From: Aquarana catesbeiana
Lineage: Eukaryota > Chordata > Amphibia > Anura > Ranidae
NCBI RefSeq assembly: GCF_042186555.1
Contig: NC_133326.1
Location: 438,834,846-438,898,845, forward strand
Length of the DNA stretch: 64,000 bases
Direction of reading: 5' to 3'
Shown here one piece after another: positions 24,586-37,020 of this stretch; within the stretch, counting starts at the first letter, position 1; the number at the start of each line of letters is the position of its first letter. A model generated the notes under the pieces. It was not told the origin of the DNA, ran no database searches, and saw only the letters and a list, made by a program, of their open reading frames with translations. Position numbers and translations under genes: made by a program.

Positions 24586-26009
24586 TTTGAAGTCAGACCA
24601 GTACAGATTGTATCCTGATGGGTTAACTTGGGCAACTGCATTCAAAAGGATTTCATAATTAAATAAGGCCAATTATAATCTCATATCACGGGCATAATAA
24701 AGCTGGATAGCAACAGTGTATTTCCTTTAAGAACAGCAGTCCAATTCTAAATAGCAATCGGACAGAAAATATTCAAGTACTGCAAATCAAACCCAAGTTC
24801 AGCATTTTTCTAAATCTTTCTAGTTTCTGATACTAAACAAATAGGCACAAATCACATGAACATCTAATTTTCTCTGAAGCCCTAGGTCATATAAAACAAA
24901 TAGTTATTCATTCACCAGCTCCTGATTGTCAGCCCTCATAATCAACAGGTGAAGCAAGCAGGGATTATTTTTCTAAAAAGACCCATAAAATAAGTATACA
25001 GAACCATTCACCTGGCAGTGACAGGAGGAGTTATTCAGCCCAGTAATCTCCGATGTACAGAATCACAAGATCCTCAGTGCAAATCCCTGGTATCAGGCAG
25101 TCTCCTCCTTGTTGCAGCAAGCTCTGCACTGACACAGCTGATCACTGCTTCCACTGTCACTCTACACCTGTCTTAGGCATGTCACCCAGCAAGGGGCTCC
25201 TTTTATTAATGAAGGTGGAGCTTTGCTGTCCCAAGGTTTCACTTTGCAAATCTGTGCAGTCTTAGGCTACATTCACACTAGCCTCCTACATTTGGTTTAT
25301 GTAAATGCAGGAAAACTATATGGGACGTATAAACAAACTTTATGCTTCCTAGATCAAGTTCACCTGTGTTTAAGGGCTCATGTACATAAACATAACAAAC
25401 GCTACATTCAGACCCATACAGCATCTAGTTTTAACAGATCTGAATTTACCAGTATTGTATGGTCCCCGTGTGCACAGCTGTGGTGTGCTCAGTAATCTTG
25501 CAATGCGTTCAGCTGCGTAAAATCAAAGTAGGAAATTCTGCTTCTTTGATCATTATTTCTGCATAAATTAGATGTGTACGCATGTAAACACATGTACACA
25601 AACACGTGTTGGGAAGGAAAACAGAGCTAGATGAATGGAGACAAAATTTTACAGATGTTAACATTTTACATGTCTAAATGCAAGTAAACTGAAGCACTTT
25701 ACAGACGATTTCCAGTTCATGCTTTTTTTTTTTTTTACACAGAATCTTTCTGCCAGCAAGATACCAGTTTTTTTTTTATTACGCCTGTGTGCATAACACC
25801 TAAATGCACATGTGTTTGCATTGTGTTTGGAGTATTTAATCTGTCCCTGTACTCACAGAATTCTTTTTTTCTATAAACAAAGCTAAACCACGTGCACCTG
25901 AATGCAAGTGAATGCGCAGTTTGAATTATACCATTTAAAATCATCACATGTCTTTAGTACAGTATATGTATTTAGAAATGTAAGATCATGGGTACATAGG
26001 CCTTGTCAA
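24586..26009. other. Unassigned region, probably old repeat fragments
   Basis: No coding pattern, tandem array or paired terminal repeats that I could establish. TTAGGCTACATTCACACTAG near 25262 resembles the end of a common amphibian MITE, but I found no matching opposite end. Confidence 0.4.
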
Positions 26010-26796
26010 AAAAACAGAGAGGAGGGGGTGGAAAAAGCTGGGGAAAAATAGATACGGGTAGTCCACTCTCCTGTTTACACCGGGCACCTTGGACACCAAA
26101 GAGCACTGCTAGTTACATGCCTCCAGGGTGTTCTGAGCCTGAACTGATGATGTGCACAGCCACATGGGGAACTGGGCACCTCACAAGTAAATATATATGG
26201 AATATGGAAGCCTACAAGAGTGTACTTGAATTCTGTGGTGCAGGAGTATGCAGTCCAATGAACCACAGTTGAGTTTTCTCCTCTGTACCCTTCAAGACAC
26301 TAGTGAGGTTCACTATTTGACTTATTGCCTCAATCCTGCAAAACCAAGGGGACAGGGAGGGTAGAGTGGGTGATTTCCACAATGCAAGGATACAGGAGCG
26401 TGTGGCGTGGACTAATTGTCTCAACACCGACTTTTGAAATGCCTTTGATGGAATGGAAGTGTGATGTAGGAGGAAAAATGCTAGTGTATACGGTACAAAA
26501 CAATCAGTGAACATATGTACAATGGAATAGACCTGTTTCCAAAAGGACCGAAGTGCCAAATATAACCAAAAGACGCATATCTTGTCACCCTTTTCTTCTC
26601 CAAAGGGCCAACAGGTCTCATGCACCAAAGGATACCTGCGGTGTAGCAAGGCTGGTGTACGGTACCAGTATGTTACAATTTTGTACCTGGTTGTTACTGT
26701 GAATGGAAGATTTGTAGGAAAGAATTTGAATTTTGTGAAGCTTCTTGGGTGTCAATTCAAGTTGGAGGTGTCTCTCCCACTGATCCAAAAACTTAA

Positions 26797-27230
26797 TGCC
26801 CTGTACACACGATCAGACATTGATCGGACATTCCGACAACAAAATCCATGGATTTTTTCCGACGGATGTTGGCTCAAACTTGCCTTGCATACACACGGTC
26901 GCACAAAGTTGTCGGAAAATCCAATCGTTCTGAACACGGTTACGTAAAACACGTACGTCGGGACTATAAATGGGGCAGTAGCCAATAGCTTTCGTCTCTT
27001 ATTTTATTCTGAGCATGCGTGGCACTTTGTGCGTCGGATTTGTGTACACACGATCAGAATATAACCAATCGGATTTTGTTGTGGGGAAATTTTATAGCCT
27101 GCTCTCAAACTTTGTGTGTCGGAAATTCCGACGGAAAAAGTCTGATGGAGCCCACACACGATCGGAATTTCCGACAACACAATCCGATCACACTTTTTCC
27201 ATAGGAAAATCCGACCGTGTGTACAGGGCA
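26797..27230. mobile_element. MITE, TGCCCTGTACACAC inverted termini
   Basis: The ends TGCCCTGTACACACGATC and its inverse GACCGTGTGTACAGGGCA are clear, and the interior is full of short inverted GGAATTTCCGAC-like words. The flanking triplets TAA and CTA suggest a 3-bp TWA-type target as used by PIF/Harbinger elements, with one change. No coding capacity. Confidence 0.75.
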
Positions 27231-27615
27231 CTAGAGTTGGGAGGGAAGATTGAGTAAGCAAGAGCTTATAGGTGAAGGACAGGGTGTGTCTCGTGGGGCC
27301 CTCCGCACAACATTCCCACTCAAACAGAATCAGGTGACAAGCAAACAAAGATGTGTCCGTCAGTGATTTCAAGAAATGGGACAGTTGGAGTAAAGGGAAT
27401 TGACCAAGACTACAGAACGGCTGGGTCTGTGATATCTGAAGGACGTCTAGTCACTATGATTGTTTGGTATACTGTTGTGCAGAATACATGTGCCTTTGGA
27501 AGAGTAGGGAAAAATTGTTCCTTGTGGGCCTGGAGGGAATTTGGGATTGCCTAAGTTTGGATATAGAAGTGAAGGGTAGGGGAATAAGCCATACGAAGTG
27601 AAAGCTGACACACAG

Positions 27616-27891
27616 GGGTTGATTTACTAAAGGTAAATAGACTATGCACTTTGCAAAGTGCAGTTGCTCCAGAGCTTAGTAAGTGAGGTAAAGCTCCACT
27701 TTGTAAAGAATACCCAAGGAAAATAAAAAAAGAATACGTGCAAGGAAAATAAAAAAAACATCATTTTGGCCTGCACTTGATTGGATGATGGAAGTCAGCA
27801 GAGCTTCTGCTCACTTACTAAGCTCTGGATCAACTGAGTGCAACTGCACTTTGCAAAGTGCACAGTCTATTTGCCTTTGGTAAATAAACCC
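27616..27891. mobile_element. MITE with long inverted ends and CACAG target duplication
   Basis: The left end GGGTTGATTTACTAAAGGTA and right end TTTGGTAAATAAACCC are inverted. The similarity runs inward for ~65 bases (GCACTTTGCAAAGTGCA, GAGCTTAGTAAGTGAG). The pentamer CACAG lies on both sides (27611-27615 and 27892-27896). The superfamily is uncertain. Confidence 0.75.
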
Positions 27892-28239
27892 CACAGTTTC
27901 CATGTAGGTGCTATAGTTGGATTAATAGGCAAAGTCAGGGAGGGCAGTGATGGGCATCAAGGTACTACTACTTGTGTGGGAGATGCGCATTGCTTCATGG
28001 AAACCCATTGTTTAGTATGTTGGTGTCTGCTCCAGTCTATAACCCTTGTTAGATGCATCGCCAGCTGGTAAAGTTGCAATGTCTGGCAATGCCTTACCCC
28101 CTTCCGAATTCAACCAGCTGGAGGATAGAATGCTTAATACAAGCAGACTTGTCAGCTTCTACCAACTTGTTCCAAACCGACTGTACTGTTTTGTGATAGG
28201 AAAGTGGAATATACTGTAGATAGGTAAAGTCTGAAACAA

Positions 28240-28496
28240 GAGGTTTAACCTCAAACTACGTAGAGGGTTCTTTACTGTAAGAGTGGCAAGGATATGGAAT
28301 TCCCTTCCACAGGCGGTGGTCTCAGTGGGGGGCATTGATAGTTTCAAGAAACTATTAGATAAGCACCTGAATGTAATACTGACATATAATCACAATGTAA
28401 TACTGACATATAATCACACACATAGGTTGGACTTGATGGACTTGTATATTTTTTCAACCTCACCTACTATGTAACTATGTACTATGTAACTATGTA
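28240..28496 (+). mobile_element. CR1 3'-end fragment flanked by a 55-bp duplication
   Basis: This holds the last ~80 codons of CR1 (RGFFTVRVARIWNSLPQAVV) and the 3' UTR, including a 26-bp direct duplication (AATGTAATACTGACATATAA) and the CTATGTAA octamer tail. The 55 bases before it (28185-28239) recur after it (28497-28551) with one mismatch, starting ACTGTTTTGTGA and ending AAAGTCTGAAACAA. Confidence 0.9.
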
Positions 28497-28910
28497 ACTG
28501 TTTTGTGAAAGGAAAGTGGAATATACTGTAGATAGGTAAAGTCTGAAACAACTACAAAATTTGCGGTAATATATTTATCTTAATGATATTACATCTACCA
28601 ATCCAGAAAAATGGCTGAACTATCCTGTTAGTTTTCACTTAAAGGAGGAGAGAGATGGTAGAAAGTTTAAAGTGAAGAGCTTGGTAAGGTCATTTGTCAG
28701 TTGGATCCTCAAATACATACTGTTGGAAGAGGCCCATTTAAAGGTAAAGTTGGACCTGAATCTCCTCATCAACATGCGTGAGTGTATTGAATGCTTTTAT
28801 AAAGTACAGTTTTTTAGACCGAAAACATTTGTAATATGTTAATGTTTATCCATCTGGTCCTGATGCTTTGCCCAGTTTTGTCTGTTTGATCACCTGCATG
28901 AATTCTATAA

Positions 28911-29354
28911 TGGGGCGTACACACGGTTGGACTTTTCGTCTACAAAAGTCCGACAGCCTGTCCGACAGACTTCCGGCGGACTTTTGGCGGACTTGCAGCA
29001 GACTTTCTAACGAACGGACTTGCCTACACACGACCACACAAAAGTCCGACGGATTCGTACATGATGACGTACACCGGACTAAAATAAGGAAGTTCATAGC
29101 CAGTAGCCAATAGCTGCCCTAGCGTGGGTTTTTGTCCGTCGGACTAGCACACAGACGAGCGGATTTCGGGGTCCGTCGTAGTTACGACGTAAAGATTTGA
29201 AGCATGTTTCAAATCTAAAGTCCGTCGGATTTGAGGCTGAAAAAGTCTGCTGAAAGTCCGGAGAAGCCCACACACGATCGGATTACCAGCCAGCTTTAGT
29301 CCGTCGGCGTCCGTTGGACTTTTGTAGACAAAGTCCGACCGTATGTACGCCCCA
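28911..29354. mobile_element. MITE, TGGGGCGTACACAC inverted termini, 3-bp target
   Basis: The ends TGGGGCGTACACACGG and the inverse CCGTATGTACGCCCCA are followed inward by repeated AAGTCCGAC/GTCGGACTTT words. Flanks are TAA and TTA. Removing the element with one triplet restores the L1 frame on the minus strand (PITLIEFMQV), which supports a 3-bp target duplication and a PIF/Harbinger origin. Confidence 0.8.
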
Positions 29355-31027
29355 TTAGTGTGATAGGTTGCTGTATGGAAGCAATTGCATCAGGACTTAG
29401 AACTGGTAGGCCTGACTGATCAATGTGCTCCCTGACTTTCTATACCTAATGGAATTATAAAGCCATGTTTGATAAAAAAACAATCCAAAGCGAAGCTTAC
29501 CAATGGTATAATACATCCATCAATGCAGTGTCTTCAAAACAAATTGCAGAAATTCCCAAATGATGACAATATTATTATTACTATCATTCAGGATTTAAAT
29601 GATGACAATATTATTATTACTATAATTCAGGATTTATATAGTGCCAGCAGTCTGTGGAGTGCTTTACAAAATGCAACACAATACAGTTTCAATAAAATTC
29701 AATACAATTAGAATCAGAGGGCCATGTTTGTAACCGCTTACAATCTAAAATAGAGGGCCAAGTGATACAAAAGGTAATAACTGTAGGAGAACTAAGCTGA
29801 TGGAGAAAATAAAAGTGTAGTTGTTAGGGTGGAGGTGGAATAGGCTTCTCTAAGGAGATGGGTTTTCAGAGATCACCTAAAAGTGGATAGAGTAGGCGAT
29901 AGTCAAACAGATGGGGTAAGGAGTTCCAGAGGATGGGAGTGGCTCTGGAGAAGTCCTGGAGGCGAGCATGGGAGGAGGTGATGAGGGAGCTAGAGAACAG
30001 GAGGTCTTGGGAGGAGTGATGAGAACATATTGCTTGATATTTTAAGACAAGGTTAGTAATGAGATGTGGATGGTGTTTTAAGTTGTTGTGAATATTTTTT
30101 ATTTTGTTTGTAGAGTGAGTGAAAGCCAGTGCAGGGATTGGTAGAGAGGGGTAGCAGACACTGACAGGTTGGTAAGGTGGAAGAATCTGGCAGCAGCATT
30201 CATGATGCACTGAAGGGGGGATAGCCTATGTGAAGGTAATACAAAGGGATGGCCTATGTAAAGGAGTTGCAGCAGTCAAGTCAAGAGAAAACCAGGGAGT
30301 GAATTAGAAACTTTGTGGTGTCCTTGATAATGAATGGGCATATTTTGGTAATGTTTGGGAGATTGAGGTGGCAAGATTTTGAAAGCGATTGCATGTGGAG
30401 CCAAAAGGAGAGTTCAGAGTACAGGATTACCCCTAGCTAGGCCCGGACTGGCCATAGGGCAGACCGGGCATTTGCCCGGTGGGCCGGGGCCACCCACTCC
30501 GTGGCCTGTTGATGATCAGGCCACACAGTGGGAGGTAATCAGCGCCCGCGGCCTGGACAGGGTTAACACAGGCCACAGCCGCCGCTCACCTACCGCTATG
30601 CAGCCATGCCTGTGTGATCTCCGGACTCCGGCGCAACTACGTTAGCAGCTGATTGGCTGAGTGGATGCGCTGTGTGTCTCTCTGAGCCAACGCTATCTGC
30701 TCAAACACTGCTCCTCCTCCTCTTCCCGCCTCTCTACTCCTGTCTGCCATGCCCACACCCCCTGTGTCTGACCCGCCCACGCACCTGTGTCTGCCCCGCC
30801 CACACCACCTGTGTCTGCCCCACCCACACCACCTGTGTCTGCCCCGCCCACACCCCTGTGTCTCCCCTGCCCACACATTCCCGGGGAGATGTGAAGGAAG
30901 AATTAACACAGGATTAAAAGCTGCAGGCAGCCTGCTCCTGAGCCTCCATCCTGGGGTGAGTAAGCTCACTGTCTCTCCTGCCTCCCACCCAGTGTATATA
31001 TAAAACGAATTTAAGGGGTGTTCTGTG

Positions 31028-34000
31028 GACTCTGATGTCAGGGGGGTCTGTACGGACTCTGATGTCAGGGGGGTCTGTACGGACTCTGATGTCAGGGGGG
31101 TCTGTACGGACTCTGATGTCAGGGGGGTCTGTACGGACTCTGATGTCAGGGGGGTCTGTACGGACTCTGATGTCAGGGGGGTCTGTACGGACTCTGATGT
31201 CAGGGGGGTCTGTGCCGACTCTGATGTCAGGGGGGTCTGTGCCGACTCTGATGTCAGGGGGGTCTGTGCCGACTCTGATGTCAGGGGGGTCTGTGCCGAC
31301 TCTGATGTCAGGGGGGTCTGTGCCGACTCTGATGTCAGGGGGGTCTGTGCCGACTCTGATGTAAGGGAGGTCTGTGCCGACTCTGATGTAAGGGAGGTCT
31401 GTGCCGACTCTGATGTAAGGGAGGTCTGTGCCGACTCTGATGTAAGGGAGGTCTGTGCCGACTCTGATGTAAGGGAGGTCTGTGCCGACTCTGATGTAAG
31501 GGAGGTCTGTGCCGACTCTGATGTAAGGGAGGTCTGTGCCGACTCTGATGTAAGGGAGGTCTGTGCCGACTCTGATGTAAGGGAGGTCTGTGCCGACTCT
31601 GATGTAAGGGAGGTCTGTGCCGACTCTGATGTAAGGGAGGTCTGTGCCGACTCTGATGTAAGGGAGGTCTGTGCCGACTCTGATGTAAGGGAGGTCTGTG
31701 CCGACTCTGATGTAAGGGAGGTCTGTGCCGACTCTGATGTAAGGGAGGTCTGTGCCGACTCTGATGTAAGGGAGGTCTGTGCCGACTCTGATGTAAGGGA
31801 GGTCTGTGCCGACTCTGATGTAAGGGAGGTCTGTGCCGACTCTGATGTAAGGGAGGTCTGTGCCGACTCTGATGTAAGGGAGGTCTGTGCCGACTCTGAT
31901 GTAAGGGAGGTCTGTGCCGACTCTGATGTAAGGGAGGTCTGTGCCGACTCTGATGTCATGGGGGTCTGTGCCGACTCTGATGTCATGGGGGTCTGTGCCG
32001 ACTCTGATGTCATGGGGGTCTGTGCCGACTCTGATGTAAGGGAGGTCTGTGCCGACTCTGATGTAAGGGAAGTCTGTGCCGACTCTGATGTCAGGGAGGT
32101 CTGTGCCGACTCTGATGTCAGGGGGGTCTGTACGGACTCTGATGTCAGGGGGGTCTGTACGGACTCTGATGTCAGGGGGGTCTGTGCCGACTCTGATGTC
32201 AGGGGGGTCTGTGCCGACTCTGATGTCAGGGGGGTCTGTGCCGACTCTGATGTCAGGGGGGTCTGTACGGACTCTGATGTCAGGGGGGTCTGTACGGACT
32301 CTGATGTCAGGGGGGTCTGTACGGACTCTGATGTCAGGGGGGTCTGTACGGACTCTGATGTCAGGGGGGTCTGTGCCGACTCTGATGTCAGGGGGGTCTG
32401 TGCCGACTCTGATGTCAGGGGGGTCTGTGCCGACTCTGATGTCAGGGGGGTCTGTGCCGACTCTGATGTCAGGGAGGTCTGTGCCGACTCTGATGTAAGG
32501 GAGGTCTGTGCCGACTCTGATGTAAGGGAGGTCTGTGCCGACTCTGATGTCAGGGGGGTCTGTACGGACTCTGATGTCAGGGGGGTCTGTGCCGACTCTG
32601 ATGTCAGGGGGGTCTGTGCCGACTCTGATGTCAGGGGGGTCTGTGCCGACTCTGATGTCAGGGGGGTCTGTGCCGACTCTGATGTCAGGGGGGTCTGTGC
32701 CGACTCTGATGTCAGGGGGGTCTGTGCCGACTCTGATGTCAGGGAGGTCTGTGCCGACTCTGATGTCAGGGAGGTCTGTGCCGACTCTGATGTCAGGGAG
32801 GTCTGTGCGGACTCTGATGTCAGGGGGGTCTGTACGGACTCTGATGTCAGGGGGGTCTGTACGGACTCTGATGTCAGGGGGGTCTGTGCCGACTCTGATG
32901 TCAGGGGGGTCTGTGCCGACTCTGATGTCAGGGAGGTCTGTGCGGACTCTGATGTCAGGGAGGTCTGTGCGGACTCTGATGTCAGGGGGGTCTGTACGGA
33001 CTCTGATGTCAGGGGGGTCTGTACGGACTCTGATGTCAGGGGGGTCTGTACGGACTCTGATGTCAGGGGGGTCTGTACGGACTCTGATGTCAGGGGGGTC
33101 TGTACGGACTCTGATGTCAGGGGGGTCTGTACGGACTCTGATGTCAGGGGGGTCTGTACGGACTCTGATGTCAGGGGGGTCTGTACGGACTCTGATGTCA
33201 GGGGGGTCTGTACGGACTCTGATGTCAGGGGGGTCTGTACGGACTCTGATGTCAGGGGGGTCTGTACGGACTCTGATGTCAGGGGGGTCTGTACGGACTC
33301 TGATGTCAGGGGGGTCTGTACGGACTCTGATGTCAGGGGGGTCTGTACGGACTCTGATGTCAGGGGGGTCTGTACGGACTCTGATGTCAGGGGGGTCTGT
33401 ACGGACTCTGATGTCAGGGGGGTCTGTACGGACTCTGATGTCAGGGGGGTCTGTACGGACTCTGATGTCAGGGGGGTCTGTACGGACTCTGATGTCAGGG
33501 GGGTCTGTACGGACTCTGATGTCAGGGGGGTCTGTACGGACTCTGATGTCAGGGGGGTCTGTACGGACTCTGATGTCAGGGGGGTCTGTACGGACTCTGA
33601 TGTCAGGGGGGTCTGTACGGACTCTGATGTCAGGGGGGTCTGTACGGACTCTGATGTCAGGGGGGTCTGTACGGACTCTGATGTCAGGGGGGTCTGTACG
33701 GACTCTGATGTCAGGGGGGTCTGTACGGACTCTGATGTCAGGGGGGTCTGTACGGACTCTGATGTCAGGGGGGTCTGTACGGACTCTGATGTCAGGGGGG
33801 TCTGTACGGACTCTGATGTCAGGGGGGTCTGTACGGACTCTGATGTCAGGGGGGTCTGTACGGACTCTGATGTCAGGGGGGTCTGTACGGACTCTGATGT
33901 CAGGGGGGTCTGTGCCGACTCTGATGTCAGGGGGGTCTGTGCCGACTCTGATGTCAGGGGGGTCTGTGCCGACTCTGATGTCAGGGGGGTCTGTGCCGAC

Positions 34001-36875
34001 TCTGATGTCAGGGGGGTCTGTGCCGACTCTGATGTCATGGGGGTCTGTGCCGACTCTGATGTCATGGGGGTCTGTGCCGACTCTGATGTAAGGGAGGTCT
34101 GTGCCGACTCTGATGTAAGGGAGGTCTGTGCCGACTCTGATGTAAGGGAGGTCTGTGCCGACTCTGATGTAAGGGAGGTCTGTGCCGACTCTGATGTCAG
34201 GGGGGTCTGTGCCGACTCTGATGTCAGGGGGGTCTGTGCCGACTCTGATGTCATGGGGGTCTGTGCCGACTCTGATGTCATGGGGGTCTGTGCCGACTCT
34301 GATGTAAGGGAGGTCTGTGCCGACTCTGATGTAAGGGAGGTCTGTGCCGACTCTGATGTAAGGGAGGTCTGTGCCGACTCTGATGTAAGGGAGGTCTGTG
34401 CCGACTCTGATGTAAGGGAGGTCTGTGCCGACTCTGATGTAAGGGAGGTCTGTGCCGACTCTGATGTAAGGGAGGTCTGTGCCGACTCTGATGTCAGGGG
34501 GGTCTGTGCCGACTCTGATGTCAGGGGGGTCTGTGCCGACTCTGATGTCAGGGGGGTCTGTGCCGACTCTGATGTCATGGGGGTCTGTGCCGACTCTGAT
34601 GTCATGGGGGTCTGTGCCGACTCTGATGTAAGGGAGGTCTGTGCCGACTCTGATGTAAGGGAGGTCTGTGCCGACTCTGATGTAAGGGAGGTCTGTGCCG
34701 ACTCTGATGTAAGGGAGGTCTGTGCCGACTCTGATGTAAGGGAGGTCTGTGCCGACTCTGATGTAAGGGGGGTCTGTACGGACTCTGATGTCAGGGGGGT
34801 CTGTACGGACTCTGATGTCAGGGGGGTCTGTACGGACTCTGATGTCAGGGGGGTCTGTACGGACTCTGATGTCAGGGGGGTCTGTACGGACTCTGATGTC
34901 AGGGGGGTCTGTACGGACTCTGATGTCAGGGGGGTCTGTACGGACTCTGATGTCAGGGGGGTCTGTACGGACTCTGATGTCAGGGGGGTCTGTACGGACT
35001 CTGATGTCAGGGGGGTCTGTACGGACTCTGATGTCAGGGGGGTCTGTACGGACTCTGATGTCAGGGGGGTCTGTACGGACTCTGATGTCAGGGGGGTCTG
35101 TACGGACTCTGATGTCAGGGGGGTCTGTACGGACTCTGATGTCAGGGGGGTCTGTACGGACTCTGATGTCAGGGGGGTCTGTACGGACTCTGATGTCAGG
35201 GGGGTCTGTACGGACTCTGATGTCGGGGGGGTCTGTACGGACTCTGATGTCAGGGGGGTCTGTACGGACTCTGATGTCAGGGGGGTCTGTACGGACTCTG
35301 ATGTCATGGGGGTCTGTGCCGACTCTGATGTCATGGGGGTCTGTGCCGACTCTGATGTCATGGGGGTCTGTGCCGACTCTGATGTAAGGGAGGTCTGTGC
35401 CGACTCTGATGTAAGGGAGGTCTGTGCCGACTCTGATGTCAGGGAGGTCTGTGCCGACTCTGATGTCAGGGAGGTCTGTGCCGACTCTGATGTCAGGGGG
35501 GTCTGTACAGACTCTGATGTCAGGGGGGTCTGTACGGACTCTGATGTCAGGGGGGTCTGTACGGACTCTGATGTCAGGGGGGTCTGTACGGACTCTGATG
35601 TCAGGGGGGTCTGTACGGACTCTGATGTCAGGGGGGTCTGTACGGACTCTGATGTCAGGGGGGTCTGTACGGACTCTGATGTCAGGGGGGTCTGTACGGA
35701 CTCTGATGTCAGGGGGGTCTGTACGGACTCTGATGTCAGGGGGGTCTGTACGGACTCTGATGTCAGGGGGGTCTGTACGGACTCTGATGTCAGGGGGGTC
35801 TGTACGGACTCTGATGTAAGGGAGGTCTGTGCCGACTCTGATGTAAGGGAGGTCTGTGCCGACTCTGATGTAAGGGAGGTCTGTGCCGACTCTGATGTAA
35901 GGGAGGTCTGTGCCGACTCTGATGTAAGGGAGGTCTGTGCCGACTCTGATGTCAGGGGGGTCTGTGCCGACTCTGATGTCATGGGGGTCTGTGCCGACTC
36001 TGATGTAAGGGAGGTCTGTGCCGACTCTGATGTAAGGGAGGTCTGTGCCGACTCTGATGTAAGGGAGGTCTGTGCCGACTCTGATGTAAGGGAGGTCTGT
36101 GCCGACTCTGATGTAAGGGGGGTCTATGCCGATTCTGATGTCAGGGGGGTCTGTGCCGATTCTGATGTCAGGGGGGTCTGTGCCGACTCTGATGTCATGG
36201 GGGTCTGTGCCGACTCTGATGTCATGGGGGTCTGTGCCGACTCTGATGTAAGGGAGGTCTGTGCCGACTCTGATGTAAGGGAGGTCTGTGCCGACTCTGA
36301 TGTAAGGGAGGTCTGTGCCGACTCTGATGTAAGGGAGGTCTGTGCCGACTCTGATGTAAGGGAGGTCTGTGCGGACTCTGATGTCAGGGAGGTCTGTGCG
36401 GACTCTGATGTCAGGGAGGTCTGTGCGGACTCTGATGTCAGGGAGGTCTGTGCGGACTCTGATGTCAGGGAGGTCTGTGCGGACTCTGATGTCAGGGAGG
36501 TCTGTGCGGACTCTGATGTCAGGGAGGTCTGTGCGGACTCTGATGTCAGGGAGGTCTGTGCGGACTCTGATGTCAGGGAGGTCTGTGTGGACTCTGATGT
36601 CAGGGGGGTCTGTACGGACTCTGATGTAAGGGAGGTCTGTGCGGACTCTGATGTCAGGGGGGTCTGTGTGGACTCTGATGTAAGGGAGGTCTGTGTGGAC
36701 TCTGATGTAAGGGAGGTCTGTGCGGCCTCTGATGTCAGGGAGGTCTGTGTGGACTCTGATGTCAGGGAGGTCTGTGTGGACTCTGATGTCATGGAGGTCT
36801 GTGCGGACTCTGATGTCAGGGGGGTCTGTATGGACTCTGATGTAAGGGAGGTCTGTATGGACTCTGATGTAAGGA
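31028..36875. repeat. 27-bp minisatellite array, about 217 copies
   Basis: The unit begins GACTCTGATGTCAGG and ends in TCTGTACG or TCTGTGCCG. The main variants are GTCAGGGGGG..TACG, GTCAGGGGGG..TGCCG, GTAAGGGAGG..TGCCG and GTCATGGGGG..TGCCG. They come in blocks, including about 34 consecutive identical copies around 32980-33900 and about 19 around 34770-35300. The order (GTCAGGGGGG..TGCCG) then GTCATG then GTAAGG recurs at least five times (for example 33908, 34190, 34487, 35950, 36130). Because 27 is nine codons, several frames stay open for up to ~2000 codons; these are not genes. Confidence 0.97.
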
Positions 36876-36960
36876 AGCAGGGGGCAGGAGGAGCTGGAGA
36901 TCTGCACAGTGAGTAGAGAGTAAAAGGGGGGGGGGGGGCATGATTGCAGGAACACTGTAA

Positions 36961-37020
36961 TATAAAGGGGACTGCACTGTAAAGGGGCACTGTAATCATT
37001 ACAGTGCAGTCCCCTTTATA
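36961..37020. repeat. Perfect 22-bp hairpin in right arm of the hAT element
   Basis: TATAAAGGGGACTGCACTGT plus AA (36961-36982) is the exact reverse complement of 36999-37020, with a 16-base loop. Looser pairing extends outward (CACTGTAA and TTACAGTG). Confidence 0.92.

Larger units (their letters stand above)
26010..29555 (-). pseudogene. Old L1 ORF2 fragment, antisense, cut by several insertions
   Basis: Read on the minus strand from ~29450 downward, the text gives SPDAIASIQQPIT, then (after a MITE) FMQVIKQTKLGKASGPDG (the L1 RT GKSPGPDG motif). Further on come WIGRCNIIKINILPQIL, LFQTLPIYSIFHFPI, LYQLAMHLTRVIDWSRHQHT and finally SFWKQVYSIV and RSCILALWKSPTLPSLSPW near 26500-26350. These match L1 ORF2 in order. 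Stops are frequent and the central RT (YxDD) is missing, so this is an old, internally deleted copy. It is interrupted by MITEs at 28911-29354, 27616-27891 and 26797-27230 and by a CR1 tail at 28240-28496. It is much more diverged than the L1 at 9754. Confidence 0.8.

Noticed and set aside
31028..36875. Possible CRISPR array
   Set aside because: Repeats are contiguous with no unique spacers, and the genome is eukaryotic.
30637..36955. ORFs of 1781 and 2013 codons (minus) and 1963 codons (plus)
   Set aside because: They are register effects of the 27-bp tandem repeat within a hAT-type element, mutually overlapping on both strands and with unrelated ends.
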